Shown: positions 33,020-45,640, counted from the first letter of the stretch. The stretch: DNA of 64,000 nucleotides from Hericium rajendrae (GCA_033439255.1 JAVRDV010000018.1:1-64000), one strand, 5' to 3'. A program made the numbers and translations. The notes: generated from the letters alone by a model not told the origin.

Positions 33020-33960
33020 TTATGATTCTTTAGAATCATTTACTCTATACTGGCTTTTCTTATTGAAAACGACACCAAAATGATGACCATCCCCATTTGG
33101 CAGTTGGCTTATATAATCACAAGTCAACAATCTGATGAGTTTGCAGGTTCAATTTCAGTTCAACCTTGAATTCTTTTATTTCATTTTACAATCAACATAT
33201 CTCACTGTCACTGTTCATAATCATCATACATAACATTTATATCTCATTATGATTCCTTGAAATCATTTACTCTAACTAATTTCTCATATAAAGTGACATT
33301 ATAAGTTTGATTCTGCCAATTGCCATTCTTATAATTTTGGATATTTCTTAGAGATATTCAGTCTTTTAAATCTAATTGAATCATTGTTAAACTATATGCA
33401 TATGTAAGTCAATGCTAGTCATATTAGGACTAGAAGTTCTCAGTATGAAAAAGTGCAAACTTGTTACAAGATAATGGATAAATGTATTTCATAGTAAAGT
33501 TTACATCTTTTTCTTGACATAAGTTATTATAGTGTGTGATGATATAATAGAAGTAAATTTTACCTCCTCAGAATTTTTTTTCTTCATGAGAATAGGTCCA
33601 GAAATGACTGAGATATAAGAAATCACTTCAAAGATACCTTTGAGGAGGAGACCATAGTGATTGCATCGTAGTGGAGCAACGAGTGGTGCTAGTCACACGA
33701 TAAAAATACTACTGGAAAGTTCTGATCTCTACCTTTTGAACAGCATATTATACAAAAAGATCGGATATGTATTGAGAAAATGCGGTGGCAATTACTGAAG
33801 GGTTGGTGTTAGAGGTAGGGGCAAATTTGTTGAGGCCATATCTTTTTATTGACTCATCCAATTGTAATGTACCTAGTGTCGTTGGAAAGCTATAATCAAG
33901 GCCTTTCTGATGCAATCAAGGGAATGATAATCTCTCCAGTACATAAGGAGATATATGCAA
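33020..33960. repeat. Long inverted repeat flanking the Plavaka region, right arm
   Basis: Diverged reverse complement of 21750-22510. The ACTCTA-bearing GATTCTTTAGAATCATT block appears twice here (33025 and 33245), so the right arm holds an internal duplication. The tract 33770-33950 is the best-preserved part. Confidence 0.7.
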
Positions 33961-34247
33961 AAATTAGTAAATTATAACCATCAAACAATGATAATGAAGA
34001 AAACCTATGGACACAACTTTCAAAGCTAATACTGACAGATATATCTGTTCATACCTGTCTTGACAGATGTATCTGTAATTTATGCCTTTATTGTTCATCA
34101 CATATAATTCACTAACTTGATATTTATGGATAAAGCTGTAATTACGAGTGTATCCATCCAGATTATGACCCACGGAAATGTTGCTAAGTCGAAGTTTTCG
34201 TGAAATGGTGACTCATTATACATAGATTTATGTCTACTTCAACAGCA

Positions 34248-34322
34248 CATTGGCTCAGTGGTTAGTTGTGTCTACGTTCATGATGAACCGGTGAATTGTC
34301 CTAAGTTTGATTCTCGATCTTT
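34248..34322 (+). other. tRNA-like / SINE-head-like sequence
   Basis: TGGCTCAGTGGTTAG is a full match to a tRNA A box and is followed about 50 bases later by AGTTTGATTCTCG, one base from a B box (GGTTCGATTC). The stems do not pair well enough for a working tRNA. It may be a decayed tRNA or the head of a tRNA-derived SINE. Confidence 0.4.
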
Positions 34323-35144
34323 ACATTGTTTTGCTAGACTACACGGCTCAGGACCTTTCATTACGAGTTGATCTGTACCATAATGTGGCTAATCCTAAAG
34401 GTGACAGATTAATTCTGTCAGGCCTTACTTCAGCGGCAGATTAATTCTGTCTAACTGAATATCTATGTTATCCTAATGTCCCTAGATTGTCCATTTCATC
34501 TGTACTGTACTGTACCTCCAATACAGGTCACTGCGCTGCTAGTCACTCTCTGCTCTCTCACTCCCATCATTGCTGATGACTTGGGTGGTTCTCTGCTGTC
34601 TACGACCAAGTCTTGACATGTTGTCACTGTTTTTAGACTGTTTTTAGACACACAGATCTGATATATGTTTGAAAACAGTCTAAAAACAGTAATATCAGAC
34701 ATAAAACAGTAACATCAGACTCAAAACAGTGAAGTCAGGAAACTGAGGAGTTTCCTGATGCAAGAGGTCAGAAACCTGAGGCTTGGATCCTCAAAGGGAA
34801 AGTAGCATGCTGCTACTGGTAAAGCAGCTTCATCCAAATGGCAGCTGATAGCGCAGGACAGCACCGATGGCATGGTTGAGGACAATCAGGCAGAAATGAG
34901 TCTACATGACTTTCAAAAAGCTATATAATTGGGGGTGGGAGGGGGGGGTGGGTCTATCCCTATGAAAACTGTCCAAGAAAAAAAAAAAGGTGTGGGGATG
35001 GGGGATTAGTAGTGATCTCCGAGATTTCAGAAAAGGGGGTGTCATGTCTGGAAATAAAGTTCTTGGAGACTCTTGGATTTACATGTGTAACATTGCAGAA
35101 CAATATGGATGAAGTCTATCGTGCGATATCAACAAGACAGCTAC
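34323..35144. other. Intergenic stretch with short repeats
   Basis: At about 34620-34740, AAACAGT and ATCAGAC words recur and form an inverted pair (TGTTTTTAGACTG versus CAGTCTAAAAACA). At 34930-34960 is a G-run tract. No gene was recognised. Confidence 0.45.
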
Positions 35145-38100
35145 CTACTCGTGAAGGCTGGCCTCTATCTCGGTCCTCAGCTTCTTCGAACCATGATGGG
35201 TGGGTGATGGCAATGGGTCCACAACAGCAGACCCATCATAAGCAGTCCTGCTTGTGATAACTTTGATTGGTGATGCATCCCATGGATGAATGTCTTTTAC
35301 AATTGATGCATTCTGTTCCATACTCTCCTTCCGTCGTGTCAGTTCCTTCTCCATCGCATCGCCTGCCGATTCCTCAGCCGGTGTTAGAGATCCCTTTGAG
35401 ATCTTTCCGATCTCGTCATCAAGCATGGTAAGGATCTCTTGATGAATAGTCCCCTGTACAAAGTCGTCGTATGCGAAAAAGCCAAGGCGAAGGATCTTCC
35501 ACCACCTGGACAACAGGGGCTTTAGCCTTTCAAAATACGGATGAAAGTGGCCCATGATAAGGGTGTCGAAATCATCAGGTGATTCGAACAGTTTGCGCTT
35601 GTTCGTAGTGAGCGTAACGTCATCGTCCGAGTCAAAAAGGCAGTAGACGATGACATGCAGGGCCTGTGCCTGTAAATCTGTAGGGTCTTTCGTGCTTAGT
35701 TCATCTCGCCTGGTGCCTCCAGGTCCTTTCCTGGTGAGGCAAAGATAAACGAGAACCCAAAAGAAGGATTCCAGGTCGTGGATAGCACTGTGAAATGCTT
35801 GAGTACCGATGCAATCCGTCCTTCTGGGTGTTTGAGTGCCACTGTACATATGCCTTGATAATACTTCATAGCTCATGAAGGCCTTGGTACCCTGAAGACA
35901 TCATTAATGTGCGTCAAGGATCGGTTGAATGTAGAAAATTTACAGTCCGTCTACCGACACCAGCCTGACGGTCAGCCCAAAACGGTGGTGGGGTCTGTGC
36001 AAAATCACATTGTTAACAGATGGGGTCATGAGGTTCAACATCGCAAATGCTCACCTCGGCATTTGGCTCATAAAGATGCAAGTCATCCTTTGTGATCTAT
36101 GGAATGCAAAATGAGATGTTGACGAGCTGTTTGCTCAGCAATTTGCGCACCAGGCCCTCGTGTGTCTTGGGGAAAATCTCTAGAACCTTTTCGACATACG
36201 TGACTGCATGTCCCAGTTTCAAGTTGAAGCGACGAAGGATAAGCACAGCCAAAGAGGAGTCAAGCTGGGCAATGCCGAAAGCCGGAAGAATGTCCGTGAA
36301 TGTACTAATTTGTTTATCAGGGACATCCAAGGATGAGTATTGGATTCTCTTCTCCGTCTGCTTGGCGTAGTCAAGATCGATGAGACAGCCAAAATAGGCG
36401 GGATCACTACAGTTGTGCTGGTAACATATCAGGATATTGCCTGTGCTGATGTCGCGATGGACGACTCCGTGAAAATACAAGTCACGATGTCCTATGTAAT
36501 TATATGCAGACGATGAGTCACAACCACCTAGGTCTAGAGCAGCACACTTACCCTCAATAGCATCCCGAATGACGGTTATAAGCTCCAAAAGGTCCTTGAA
36601 GAACTTGATAGGCCAACCGTGGGTTCGCATGAGAGTACGGGTCAGGACGCGCATGATGCAAGGTTGCGGGGTAGAGGCATGACGACTATCTGTAGCTATA
36701 ATGGGAACGGCTTGCTCTTCCGATCTTGTCTCGTCGATCTCCGAAGCCTTCCTCTTGTTACCAACTTCATTGGCGAATATGCTGTCTGCAAATGGTTGAA
36801 GCTGTAATCCCCGACGAGGAGATGAGGTTTCATCTTTCACATCTCTCTCACCATCCTTGACCCCCATATCCACGGAACGAACAATATCACAAACATGTGG
36901 TGTTGAGGATGTCAACACGGCGTGGAAGTCTGCTTCCTTGGGTGACCTCTTCATGCGCCAGGCTTGTTTAAGTACGTATTGCTGTAGTTACACAAGTCAA
37001 ATCAGGAGTCTATGTGAGCACAGATAGACTCGCCTCTGATGATGCCTCGGATTGTCCAATCTCCACGACTGCCCAGACAAGCGTTGCCCGACCCGACATT
37101 ACAGCAGCCCTTACAGTGCTCAGAGCCCGCACGGTAACGTACCACTTTCCAGTGGTCGAATCATCGTTGTCTGGGACCAGGATGGCCCATTTGGTGCGAT
37201 AGATGGTGGAATCAAAGTCGCTGAGCTTTATATCGCGGTCGGTAGAGAAGTGACACGTTTGTGTTTTCGAACGATAGATCATCATGCTTCTATCCCATCC
37301 GAGTTTTGATGGATGTAAACACGAGAACGCCATGATGACGCGCACAAACTTCCTCGCGTCCTAGACAAGCAGTACAGTCAGAACCAACTTCTGGACATAA
37401 AATGTTCAGATATACGCACCTTGTATATGTCAATGGGTGTGGCTGTTCCAAGAAGACCAGACCGGTCGCAGAACCAGACAGAGAGCTTGGATTTGCAGAC
37501 TAGGAGGCCAAGAACGAAGCGTCTGTCGAGCTGTTCTCGCAAGACCTGTCGTAGGTACCTGCATAACTGATTGATGCCAGTCTTCCTATTCTCAAAATCA
37601 TCATTGGGCTTCATTTCAACAGGCGCGAGGACGCGGAGCCACCAAACCGAGCACTTCTCCTCAAGTTCCTTGGTCTGAGAATATTTAGCAGAACCATTTA
37701 AAAATAATGGTATGGCGTACCAGTTTATCCTTTTCCTCCTTCTTGCATGCGGCTATCTTATCCATGAGGATTTTGGTCTGCTTGTTCAAGTCGGGTAAGG
37801 ACTGAACGCTGTCGTTACCCAGCACGATTGCTGCATCTGGGCGAATAGCCGGGGCGAATTTATCGCGGGACTTGGGCGTCTCATCTGGGCGAGCTAACCA
37901 GTATGCATGGTCGACTCCGAGCTTGATGCTGAGGGCTTTGCACGCTTTTACTACGGCGTTGGCTGCATTTACGAATGGCTGATAGAGATCCTTCTCCTTC
38001 GTCATGTTTGGGGGAATAGAGTTCCAATCAGGTGACTCTGTCTGAAGGTACTGCAGAACTGAGTCCACGCTGGGGGAATCGATAGGTAGGACGCTGGTGA

Positions 38101-38278
38101 GGAAGGGGTCGGTGTCGGCGACGTAGGCACTGTTACTCAGCTCTTCTTGCACCATTTTTTCCACGTCCTCGACCAGGACTTTCTGCTGCGTAGCCTGCTG
38201 CGTAAAGGAGGGTTTGGTCTCCGTGTCGGCTCGTAGTCTGGAGCTGTATGAGTCCGTATACTGAGAACGTGCGCACAT
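35145..38278 (-). CDS. FunK1-like fungal protein kinase
   Basis: A spliced gene on the minus strand with exons including 37721-38278, 37420-37674, about 37013-37360, 36552 to about 36983, 36111-36491 (the intron 36492-36551 is 60 nt and open), a short exon near 36053-36085, and 35145 to about 35899. The N-terminal part has WLARPDETPKSRDKFAP; the middle has REQLDRRFVLGLLVC and WFCDRSGLLGTATPIDIYK, a stretch characteristic of FunK1 proteins. The kinase core shows HGVVHRDISTGNIL (catalytic loop, HRD) and CLIDLDYAK, where DLD stands in the DFG place. The C-terminal lobe has FMSYEVLSR and AIHDLESFFWVLVYLC. FunK1 is an Agaricomycete-expanded kinase family of largely unknown substrates. One or two joins are uncertain: the last 54 nt before ITKDDLHLYEP can be read as an intron or as coding with a stop. 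Confidence 0.82.
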
Positions 38279-38484
38279 CGTGGCAGAGAGGGCAAACGCA
38301 CATAGATAGGCTCAAGCCCTAGAGCAGACAAGTTATATCAGGCCTTGAATCCGATAAGGAGGTTCTATTCCTATCCTCCTGGAGCCACACGACACCTTTA
38401 TCATGCTATGTTTGGAACGCGCTGGGAAATTGTGTGAATCAGCTAAACATAGCATAGTGTAGCACGACGTCAAGGCAGCTGCAT

Positions 38485-38585
38485 CTGAAATCTGATTTCC
38501 AAACTTAGAGATCTAATTTTCAGTGGCTCGGTTCTGGCTCGGTTCTGGCTCGGTGTCTGATTGATTGATTGATTGATTGATTCGA
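38485..38585. repeat. TGGCTCGGTTC array and TGAT microsatellite
   Basis: CATCTGAAATCTGATTTCC and CAGTGGCTCGGTTCTGGCTCG match pieces at 12310-12385 (reverse) and the start of the 2-kb arms. It is followed by about six TGAT units (38558-38582). It looks like a small remnant of the arm-repeat family. Confidence 0.6.
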
Positions 38586-39335
38586 GCTACCTAGGGAGGC
38601 GGGGCACGTGGCCCTCACCAGGTGGGCTGCTGCATGTGAGGTGCGGGCGTACGAAGCGAAGGAAGGGCAGCGTTTAGTTGGATACCAGTGAGCAAATGTC
38701 ATGGATTATACTTGCCCTGACGAGTGCCCAGCGTTCAGCGTCACGACAACGACAACAAATGCGCACATGACTACGCTCAGTGCCGCTCGCCCGTTCTCTC
38801 TGCTCTCTGCTCTCGCGCCAGTGTCCGGATGCGCGTATGGACGTGCTGAGCGGTGCCAGCTAGCCGCCCTGCTGCAGTGGCTCGCGCCGCGTAGACCTGG
38901 CACGCGCGAGCACGAAAGAGCGGGCGCCGCCGTGCTCGCCACGCAACGCACGGTGCGGCGGAGCAATGAGAGGCTGCGAGAGGCGCGCACCGGTTCCACC
39001 TCTCGCTCTTGCTTTCGCGTGCTCGCTATGTCGCGCCCTGCGCTCTGATCTGGCGCTCGCATGCTCAGCCTCTTCGCACTCTTGCGCGCGCATCTCCCGC
39101 AATGCGCGAGCCTCGTCATCATGGCATGGCGTGTTGTGCGGGTGAATAATTCAAGTAGCATTAGATACCTCTCGTGTAGTGTATATAACATGAGTGATAG
39201 ATAGAATCATTTACTTTATTAATGCATGACACTGCACCCCAAAGAGCCTCCACAAGGGCCTCCAAGACTCGCAATGCGTAAACGATTAGCCTCGCGTCAT
39301 CACGTGCTATATTCTTATCTCCGAAACCACGCAAG
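38586..39335. other. Stretch without a supported gene
   Basis: Moderately GC-rich. A 161-codon minus frame (38706-39191) and a 115-codon plus frame (38701-39048) overlap; neither has recognisable motifs. Confidence 0.35.
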
Positions 39336-39508
39336 TGGATGACTTTCCCCAGGATAAATCAATGTAATGGAGGCCTCTTTTCTGCTTGACAGCGCTCCCG
39401 TAAGGCCTCGTCAACCAATCGCGTTGCCCCGATGGGCCGTATTTTGGCGTTGATCTGCGCCGAAACATATCATAACCATAAATCAATTGCTGGGGAAAGT
39501 CACCCAGT
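39336..39508. mobile_element. 173-bp MITE, TGGRTGACTTTCC family, copy 2
   Basis: The left end is TGGATGACTTTCCCC and the right end GGGGAAAGTCACCCA. Outer bases match the element at 9281-9460 while the interior differs, as expected for a MITE family mobilised by one transposase. Confidence 0.72.
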
Positions 39509-42500
39509 GCATGTAATTGTGAATTACGGCCGACCTGCGATGCACTCGAAAATGGAAGGTGTCTTCCCGATTTCGGATGAGCTCTCTCTCGCGGCCTTAT
39601 GTAAGCATTTTGTGGATTAGCGGCAGATGCAGTCATTCATGCATGGATGCCAGGCTGCTGTGATAAATTCCGTGTGATCCACAATACACAGGTCATCGAG
39701 ATGCAGCACGGCGAATCAGGTAAATGATATAATTCCTCACCTTAAGAGGTGCATTCGTCTACATCAGGGACTTAGCCCGCTTGACGCTCCGCATAGCTTC
39801 ACACTTACACCTTTTCATCTGCGTTTGCTCACAGGTATTCTTGACAATCGCGACTTCGCTCGATATGCCATCTACTCGCTCGACTCGCTCTACGGGTCCC
39901 ACCAACACACTTCGTGGCTCTCCATACCAGAGAGCGAGAACATGCGATCCGGATCGTTCTTACCTAGCCGCTTCGCGAGGAGTATTCAAGGAGATACCTT
40001 GGTGGCACGTCCAAGCTGGTCAGGGCTTAAAGGCCAGAAGGGTAAATGAGGCAGCGAGGCCGGATGCACACTTGTCACATCTGCAAGATGTGAGCCGCCT
40101 TTCACCCGAAGATACCTTTTACCCTTTCTGCGGGATGGTCGATAACAAAACTCATTCGAGGAATGAATACGAGGCGCGTTTGCTTCAGCCTTATTAACGA
40201 TTAATTCTTATTATTTGTCTAGATCAGCCAAACCGTCCATCGTGAGATGTCGTTCTACAGGCAAGACTTTGGCTTCTGTCTACCATTGCTTGGCGGTACA
40301 TCACCCAATACCGGGTTATTCATGTCTCCTCAGACATCATCCACCTTGGAAAGCATGGGATTTTCTGATCCTGGGATCAGCATCGTGGCTCAGGAGTGTG
40401 ATTGCCCTATTGTTGGGAAGGATCATGGTGCTTTGTACTGTGACACCGTATACGAGGGCCGTGATGTCCTTACTTGATTGCGTGAGTTTACCTATCGTTA
40501 TGTCGTCGCTTTGGCTGTTGACTCAGTCGCCTGCATCGCATAGTCTCAATATCACCATTCAGCTGGTGTCCTTTCGATCTTCCTTTCATGTAGCGCCGGT
40601 ATTCACTCATACTCGAGGTTATCCAGGCATAGTAAGGCTCTCGTCGGCGATGTTCTGTTATTTTTGTTTCTCAAGCTATCGATATCGTTTACTTACCTAT
40701 TGCTTATTGCTTCTTCACACCCCCCGGTATTGTGTTTGTTCAAACTCTGTCGCTGCTCATTATCGGACGTTAATTTTATTGCACTGCAGAAGTTAAAAAG
40801 TACGATATCTTACATTTTACTCGTCCCCTGCGCTGGTCTCAATCAAAGCGAACTCCTGCTGGAATAGCTCTGACAAAGATTCCATCAATCCCACTGAAAG
40901 GTAAGCAAGCGACATTCATAGTATACACGCCTGCACTTGTGCTATCCTGTTTATCCTTGATAATTGCATATATAACATGGTGAGCGCATTTATAACTAAT
41001 CAAATCTCTATCGTCTCGGCACTGGTCATTACTGCATTCTTGATCGACATCGATGCCACTTTCAAGCTCAGTACCAGTGTGTCCTCGAGCCCTCCGACCT
41101 CGTGGCCATGACGGCGATGATGCCCACCTCGTCGATTGTCGATATTGTCTAGTCATCCTAGTCCTATAGCTTTGCCGTTGTCATTGCTCTCGTCACTTCG
41201 TTCTGGAAAGTCCACGAAAGGCGGGTAAAAACATATTGTGCAAAACAGTCTGCAGGCATACTCATTGATTAATTGCGGTGGACGTTAAACGATATCATTT
41301 ACTCATTGATGAATTGCTTCTCGATGTCGTTACCCAGCGGCAGGGTGGATGACGAGCCCAAAAATGTCAGTGACGAGACGAGACATCGGTTTGGACATAA
41401 GAAGGGACATATTGACATTGCATGCAGACGGCCAGGCGAGGACGATGGCTGGCGATGGCTGCGCAGAGAGAGGAAGGAAAGAAATAAGGGACCCATGGCC
41501 CTGCGGGCACCACCTAGTTCCTGATCCTATTCCTCTGAGGATGTTTTCAACGGTGCCCTGTGTCGGTCGCGGACTGGATTTTGCGTCAGAGCTAGTTTTC
41601 AAAAGAAACCAAGTAGGCGAGGGGATATGCTCACTCGCGCAGTGAGTACATTGTAACAGAACATTGGCGTGCTATCGAGCCTCGTCAACTTCCATATTCG
41701 CAACTTTCAAATGAAAGCCGCTCGTCGCTGAAACTGTGAGAGGTACAACAGGCGGGGATGCTGCGTGATGAAGTTACCAGGACGGATTCCATGGGATCAG
41801 TCTGTCGCCGTTGGAAAGCCTAGCTAAGATTGGGATAGATAGCGAATATTGCAGAGACCTGACCGCCTACAAGACTGTCCGCCGCGCGTTGGAAGTTGGA
41901 GCCTACGTTGTCTTCCATAATGTTGAGTGACTAGTAACCGCTGCAAATTTGCGAATAAGGTGTACACGTCGTCTCTTTCGGCAGAGTCAGTCTCGCAGTC
42001 TTGGAGACCATCCAGAAATCCGTATAAGGACGCGTTATGCTGATATCGCGTAGCGGCATGATATCGGCAGGCAGAACGCAGCGAACTCCGCATTAGATGC
42101 GTGTTCTACGAAGATACAGCGACGAGTTGATGAGATCATTTACATATTTGAGCTCTGTATAAATCAAATTCAGGCAGTTTTCAGGGGAGCGAGAATGCGA
42201 AAAACAAGGTATGTACATGGTAGATATGTGACTCTGGGATTTCCTCGCTGCCGTCCCAATATGCTGGTTCAAGTGCGTTCGCAGCGCACTCGAAACCGAT
42301 CTGCTGGCATTCATCTCTGTCAGGGAGAGAAACTAGTAGAAGCTTAAGCGAACAGGGAAACAGGTGGTCCTCGGTGCGAACAGGTATGTGCGGGTATACT
42401 CAAGGTATACTAGTCGTGGAGGTAATATACGTTCATGGGGAGCAATCGGGCGGCGGCGGGCGTGTAGATGCAGCAGGCGGCACATGAGCCGGCGCGCGCC

Positions 42501-42551
42501 CGTTTTTTCCCACGTAAGGCGGTGATCGTAAGCGCGTGTCTACATGGTTTC
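39509..42551. other. 3-kb stretch without a confidently recognised gene
   Basis: The plus strand has a possible exon-rich zone at 39781-40480 (frames reading ARYAIYSLDSLYGSHQHT and MSFYRQDFGFCLPLLGG) but splice structure and family could not be established. At 41485-41610 is a repeat piece related to 12225-12450: GGCCCTGCGGGCACCACC, AACGGTGCCCTG and GATTTTGCGTC in both. Confidence 0.35.
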
Positions 42552-43213
42552 CTTCCGCCCATTCGATGCCTTCAATACCGGCGTCGCCCACCGTTGCTCT
42601 TGGTTCGAAGAGGGGTCGTCGACCGCAGCGTGTGACGTCGATGCTGTGTTCGGTGAAACCCTGGGGCGGCTAGCCTTGCAGGAGGCACCTTGTACGGCGC
42701 GACGTATATGGCACAGCGTTGGCGAGGATGTCGAAGAAAATCGGTCGCTTTCAAGATCGCATCTTCCTCCCACGAACTCCAGAGATAGGTTAGACGAAAG
42801 TCCGTTGTTGTGTTAGCTGGCTATTGTGACCATTTACTAATTGTTGCTTGAATCACAGCCAACGAAATCGAAACATTCCCCGTCCATATCCACAGTCTTC
42901 TTCCGCCCATTCGATGCCTTCAATACCAACATCATTTACCGTCGCTCTTGATTCGAAGAAGGGTCATCGACCGTAGCGTGTCGCGTCGACGCTGTGTTCG
43001 GTGAAACCCTGGGGCGGCTAGCCTTGCAGGAGGCACCTTGTACGGCGCGACGTATATGGCACAGCGTTGGCGAGGATGTCGAAGAAAATCGGTCGTTTTC
43101 AAGATCGCATCTTCCTCCCACGAACTCCAGAGATAGGTTAGACGAAAGTCCGTTGTTGTGTTAGCTGGCTATCGTGACTGATTGTTGTTTGAATCACAGC
43201 CAACAAAATCAAA
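42552..43213. repeat. Tandem duplication, 348-bp period
   Basis: CTTCCGCCCATTCGATGCC starts units at 42552 and 42900. The core from the GCTGTGTTCGGTGAAACC block to the GTTAGCTGGCTAT block is almost identical, while the first 80 bases differ by mostly C/T and A/G changes. A third, more diverged piece lies at 44100-44260. Confidence 0.85.
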
Positions 43214-44099
43214 ATACTCCTAATACTGCGACTTGTGCCTAGCGTTGCATCTCGCTCGCCTTACTGGTCGCTCCGTCGATTTCTTCTGGGCTATTCGCGG
43301 GATGAGAGCTGCCGCGTCTGCCTAGACGACGCTGTTCTACTGCCTCTTCAACACCAGCTCGACGCCCTTGTTGCTTGGTGCAGCCTCAATTTTATGCTTA
43401 TCGTCCACCGAAACTGGTTTGGAACCCCTGCGCTATCCGGCGGCTGCAGCTGCTTCTTCGTTTTCTCCACCACGCGCTCCTTCTATCGCGGGAACGGCTG
43501 CTTCGCCCCGCCATGGACGGCGCGCTTGCCCTCGCTAACGCTACCGAGCATGGTTGTCTGACGTCTTCTTCGTCGTACATCACCTACCTGTCCGTCATGA
43601 ATCCGCTCCCTCCCTTATCCACGGCTGAGCAGATGCCTGCCCTGCTCAGCCGCGTATACAACTACTCCATGTGCGCATATTACTCACTCCTCTTGGCTGT
43701 GTCCCCCGTGCGACGCGCATTCGAACTCGCGCTGAGACTCCTCAAGTGGATCGCGTCCTTGTCTTCTGGATTCCCTCGCCATCGATGGTGTTGCGAGACG
43801 CGTTTCCCGAGATGTTGACCTCCGCGCGGGGTTCTCGGTCTCATCTGTGCCGCCGTCGCACGCCAAGGGTACCGTCGTCAAGTGTGGCATGCGGGCGATG
43901 GTCCTCGCCCGTTATCCCCGGCTTTTTTAAGCATGCTGCTACTCCTCCCGAACAGTTTGAATGCGAGGTAGCGTAGGCCTTAGTCAACGAGTTGAGGGTG
44001 TCATATAAATATCATATTCTGGTGATCCTCCGCACAGTCAACGCCAAGGACGCTCTGCCAGCGCTATATCTAGGTCATTTTCCGGAGTCCGGGAGCGTC
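43214..44099. other. Stretch with unassigned open frames
   Basis: A plus-strand frame of 147 codons (43375-43818) contains a plausible hydrophobic segment (MCAYYSLLLAVSPV) but matches no family I recognise. It is bounded by the tandem units on both sides, so it may be cargo between duplicated sequence. Confidence 0.3.
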
Positions 44100-44260
44100 A
44101 GTGGCAATGTCGTGTGCTGCGGCGACACTGTTTGGTGGAACCCTGGGGCGATTACCCTTGCAGAGGCACTTCGTACGGCATGACATAAACGCGGCTCAGT
44201 GGGGATGCTCGAAGAAAATCATTCGCTTTCGGGAACAGCCTTGCAAGCTGCACCTCATGT
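44100..44260. repeat. Third, diverged unit of the 348-bp repeat
   Basis: Shares GTGGAACCCTGGGGCG, GTACGGCATGACATA and CGAAGAAAATCATTCG with the core of the two tandem units (there GTGAAACCCTGGGGCG and so on). Confidence 0.7.
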
Positions 44261-45035
44261 GACGCGGTTTCGTTGTCGTTGACTGTCCATGTCAGGGTCG
44301 GGGTGGGAGGCTTGGGCTGAAAGGCCTTAAGCTGCTCGGTGTCGAGCCCAATGAGCGATTCTTGTTCATGATATTTCGATCTCGCGAGACGGGGCTAGAA
44401 GCGAGATCGGAAGAAACTTTGGCTGGCTCACTTGATATCCGAGTTTCTCTCACATGGCAAAGGGTCTTACATTCATCATCATATCTGCATGCATCCGGTC
44501 TTCCACCTTCCCTTTTCCCATGTTCCTTTCCTCTAGCTCTTATTCTTGTCCGTCTAGGCGAGATTTCGTTGTCTTCCTTTGAGCGTTCATACAAGGCTAT
44601 GATTAGAGAGTTTTCGCACCAGCCGGAATGGAATCTAGAACGGTCTAACCCCCGCGACGAAAAAGCAACTGTTAGAGCGTAGGGTTTGAACGGGCTCATT
44701 CCATTCCGGCCGCTGCGAAATCTCTGTATTAGCTATCCACCACCTCAGGATTTAGCCTACGTCATGTAATACGATTTCGCGTTTTAAGCGCCAGACTCTG
44801 AGACCAAGGAAAGAAGTATACATGGTGGGTCCACTAACTCCCGACTGCTCGATGCATATGGAGGTCCTTCACGGTTACTTGTCATCTCGACCGCACGCCT
44901 TTCACGGAATCGGCGCTGAAGTGTTTCTGTGCAAATCGCACACCAGAGTAGTTGTGAGGAAAAGGCACCACGCAGCACCACATAGCGAAGCGTTGTGATT
45001 TGACAGTAATAAATTAATGAAGAGCGTTAGTCGAA
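44261..45035. other. Stretch without a recognised gene
   Basis: No recognisable protein motif or structured repeat was seen. Confidence 0.35.
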
Positions 45036-45640
45036 GTAAATCTGGTCGGTCAAGATATCAAAACGTGTATGCCTGTCAGAAGGAGACACAGCAAAATCCA
45101 ACATCTGGATCGGACAGTCTCCAGTAACGTCAGAACCCTCTATTGCAGGTGGCCGTCAGGATTCACCACACGACCGGATGTAGTGACTTGACGGAAGCGA
45201 CGAGGGTCAGAAGTAAATGATGTAGTATACCTGTCTGGGTAAGGCCGCGTCAGAATCTCACGGCGCGGATGCGGCCTTGTTGGACGGACATGCTGCATAA
45301 GCATGCGTCGGGGTCTGATAGTCAGAATTCTAGAGCATGGGCTGTCAGGAGGACGCGTGAGGCAGCGAGGCGTTCTGATTTGACATGTCTGGAGAGTGTG
45401 GGAAGCATGCCTGTTCGATTGAGGCCCGGTCAGAATCTCACAGCGTGGACACCGTCGGAGGTACGCGCCGCATGTCCAGGCAGCGTCGGTATCTGACAGT
45501 CTTGAGGAGTGTCTAGAATCATAGCTGTCATGCACCACGTAGCAAGGTGTCCTGATTTGACGGCCGTCAAAGCAGTCATTGGGAGCAATTTGAATCTGTT
45601 CGGTCAAGGCGGCGTCAAGAATCTCACAGGCCGGATGCTT
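45036..45640. repeat. Degenerate tandem array, ~183-bp period
   Basis: Units begin with CTGTTCGGTCAAGG-like sequence and GTCAGAATCTCAC: starts near 45036, 45231, 45411 and 45596. Each also carries a late TCTGATTTGAC or TGACTTGACGG block. Units are about 65-75% alike by eye. No gene is supported inside. Confidence 0.65.

Larger units (their letters stand above)
24420..33060 (+). pseudogene. Plavaka-type DNA transposase, in three separated blocks
   Basis: Block 1 (24420-25220) reads PFQDRVEFQTADLLF, NEMYHIWYCDPR, NEKRKWTDFMSGN, HGAMFVPLILGSDKT, EYYPLYASIGNIHN and MTTPEVVRCP. Block 2 (27378-28878) reads HHAIYGLGPCIADYPEQC, then after a probable intron near 27615-27695 the KALMKVFLPATDGLVPQ, SLPRQHSLKHY and SITEFKHIKAVKEPWHRS stretches. 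Block 3 (32894-33060) reads KGLYVGQVLLFFSFKAG and PDEDTGMWIV. Order and wording match fungal Plavaka transposases. Block 1 and 2 are separated by Z2, block 2 and 3 by Y1; each insertion carries a short target duplication. Block 1 also has several in-frame stops of its own, so the element was probably dead or dying when hit. Confidence 0.82.

Noticed and set aside
38706-39191. 161-codon minus-strand frame
   Set aside because: GC-biased, with an overlapping plus-strand frame of similar length and no recognisable domain.
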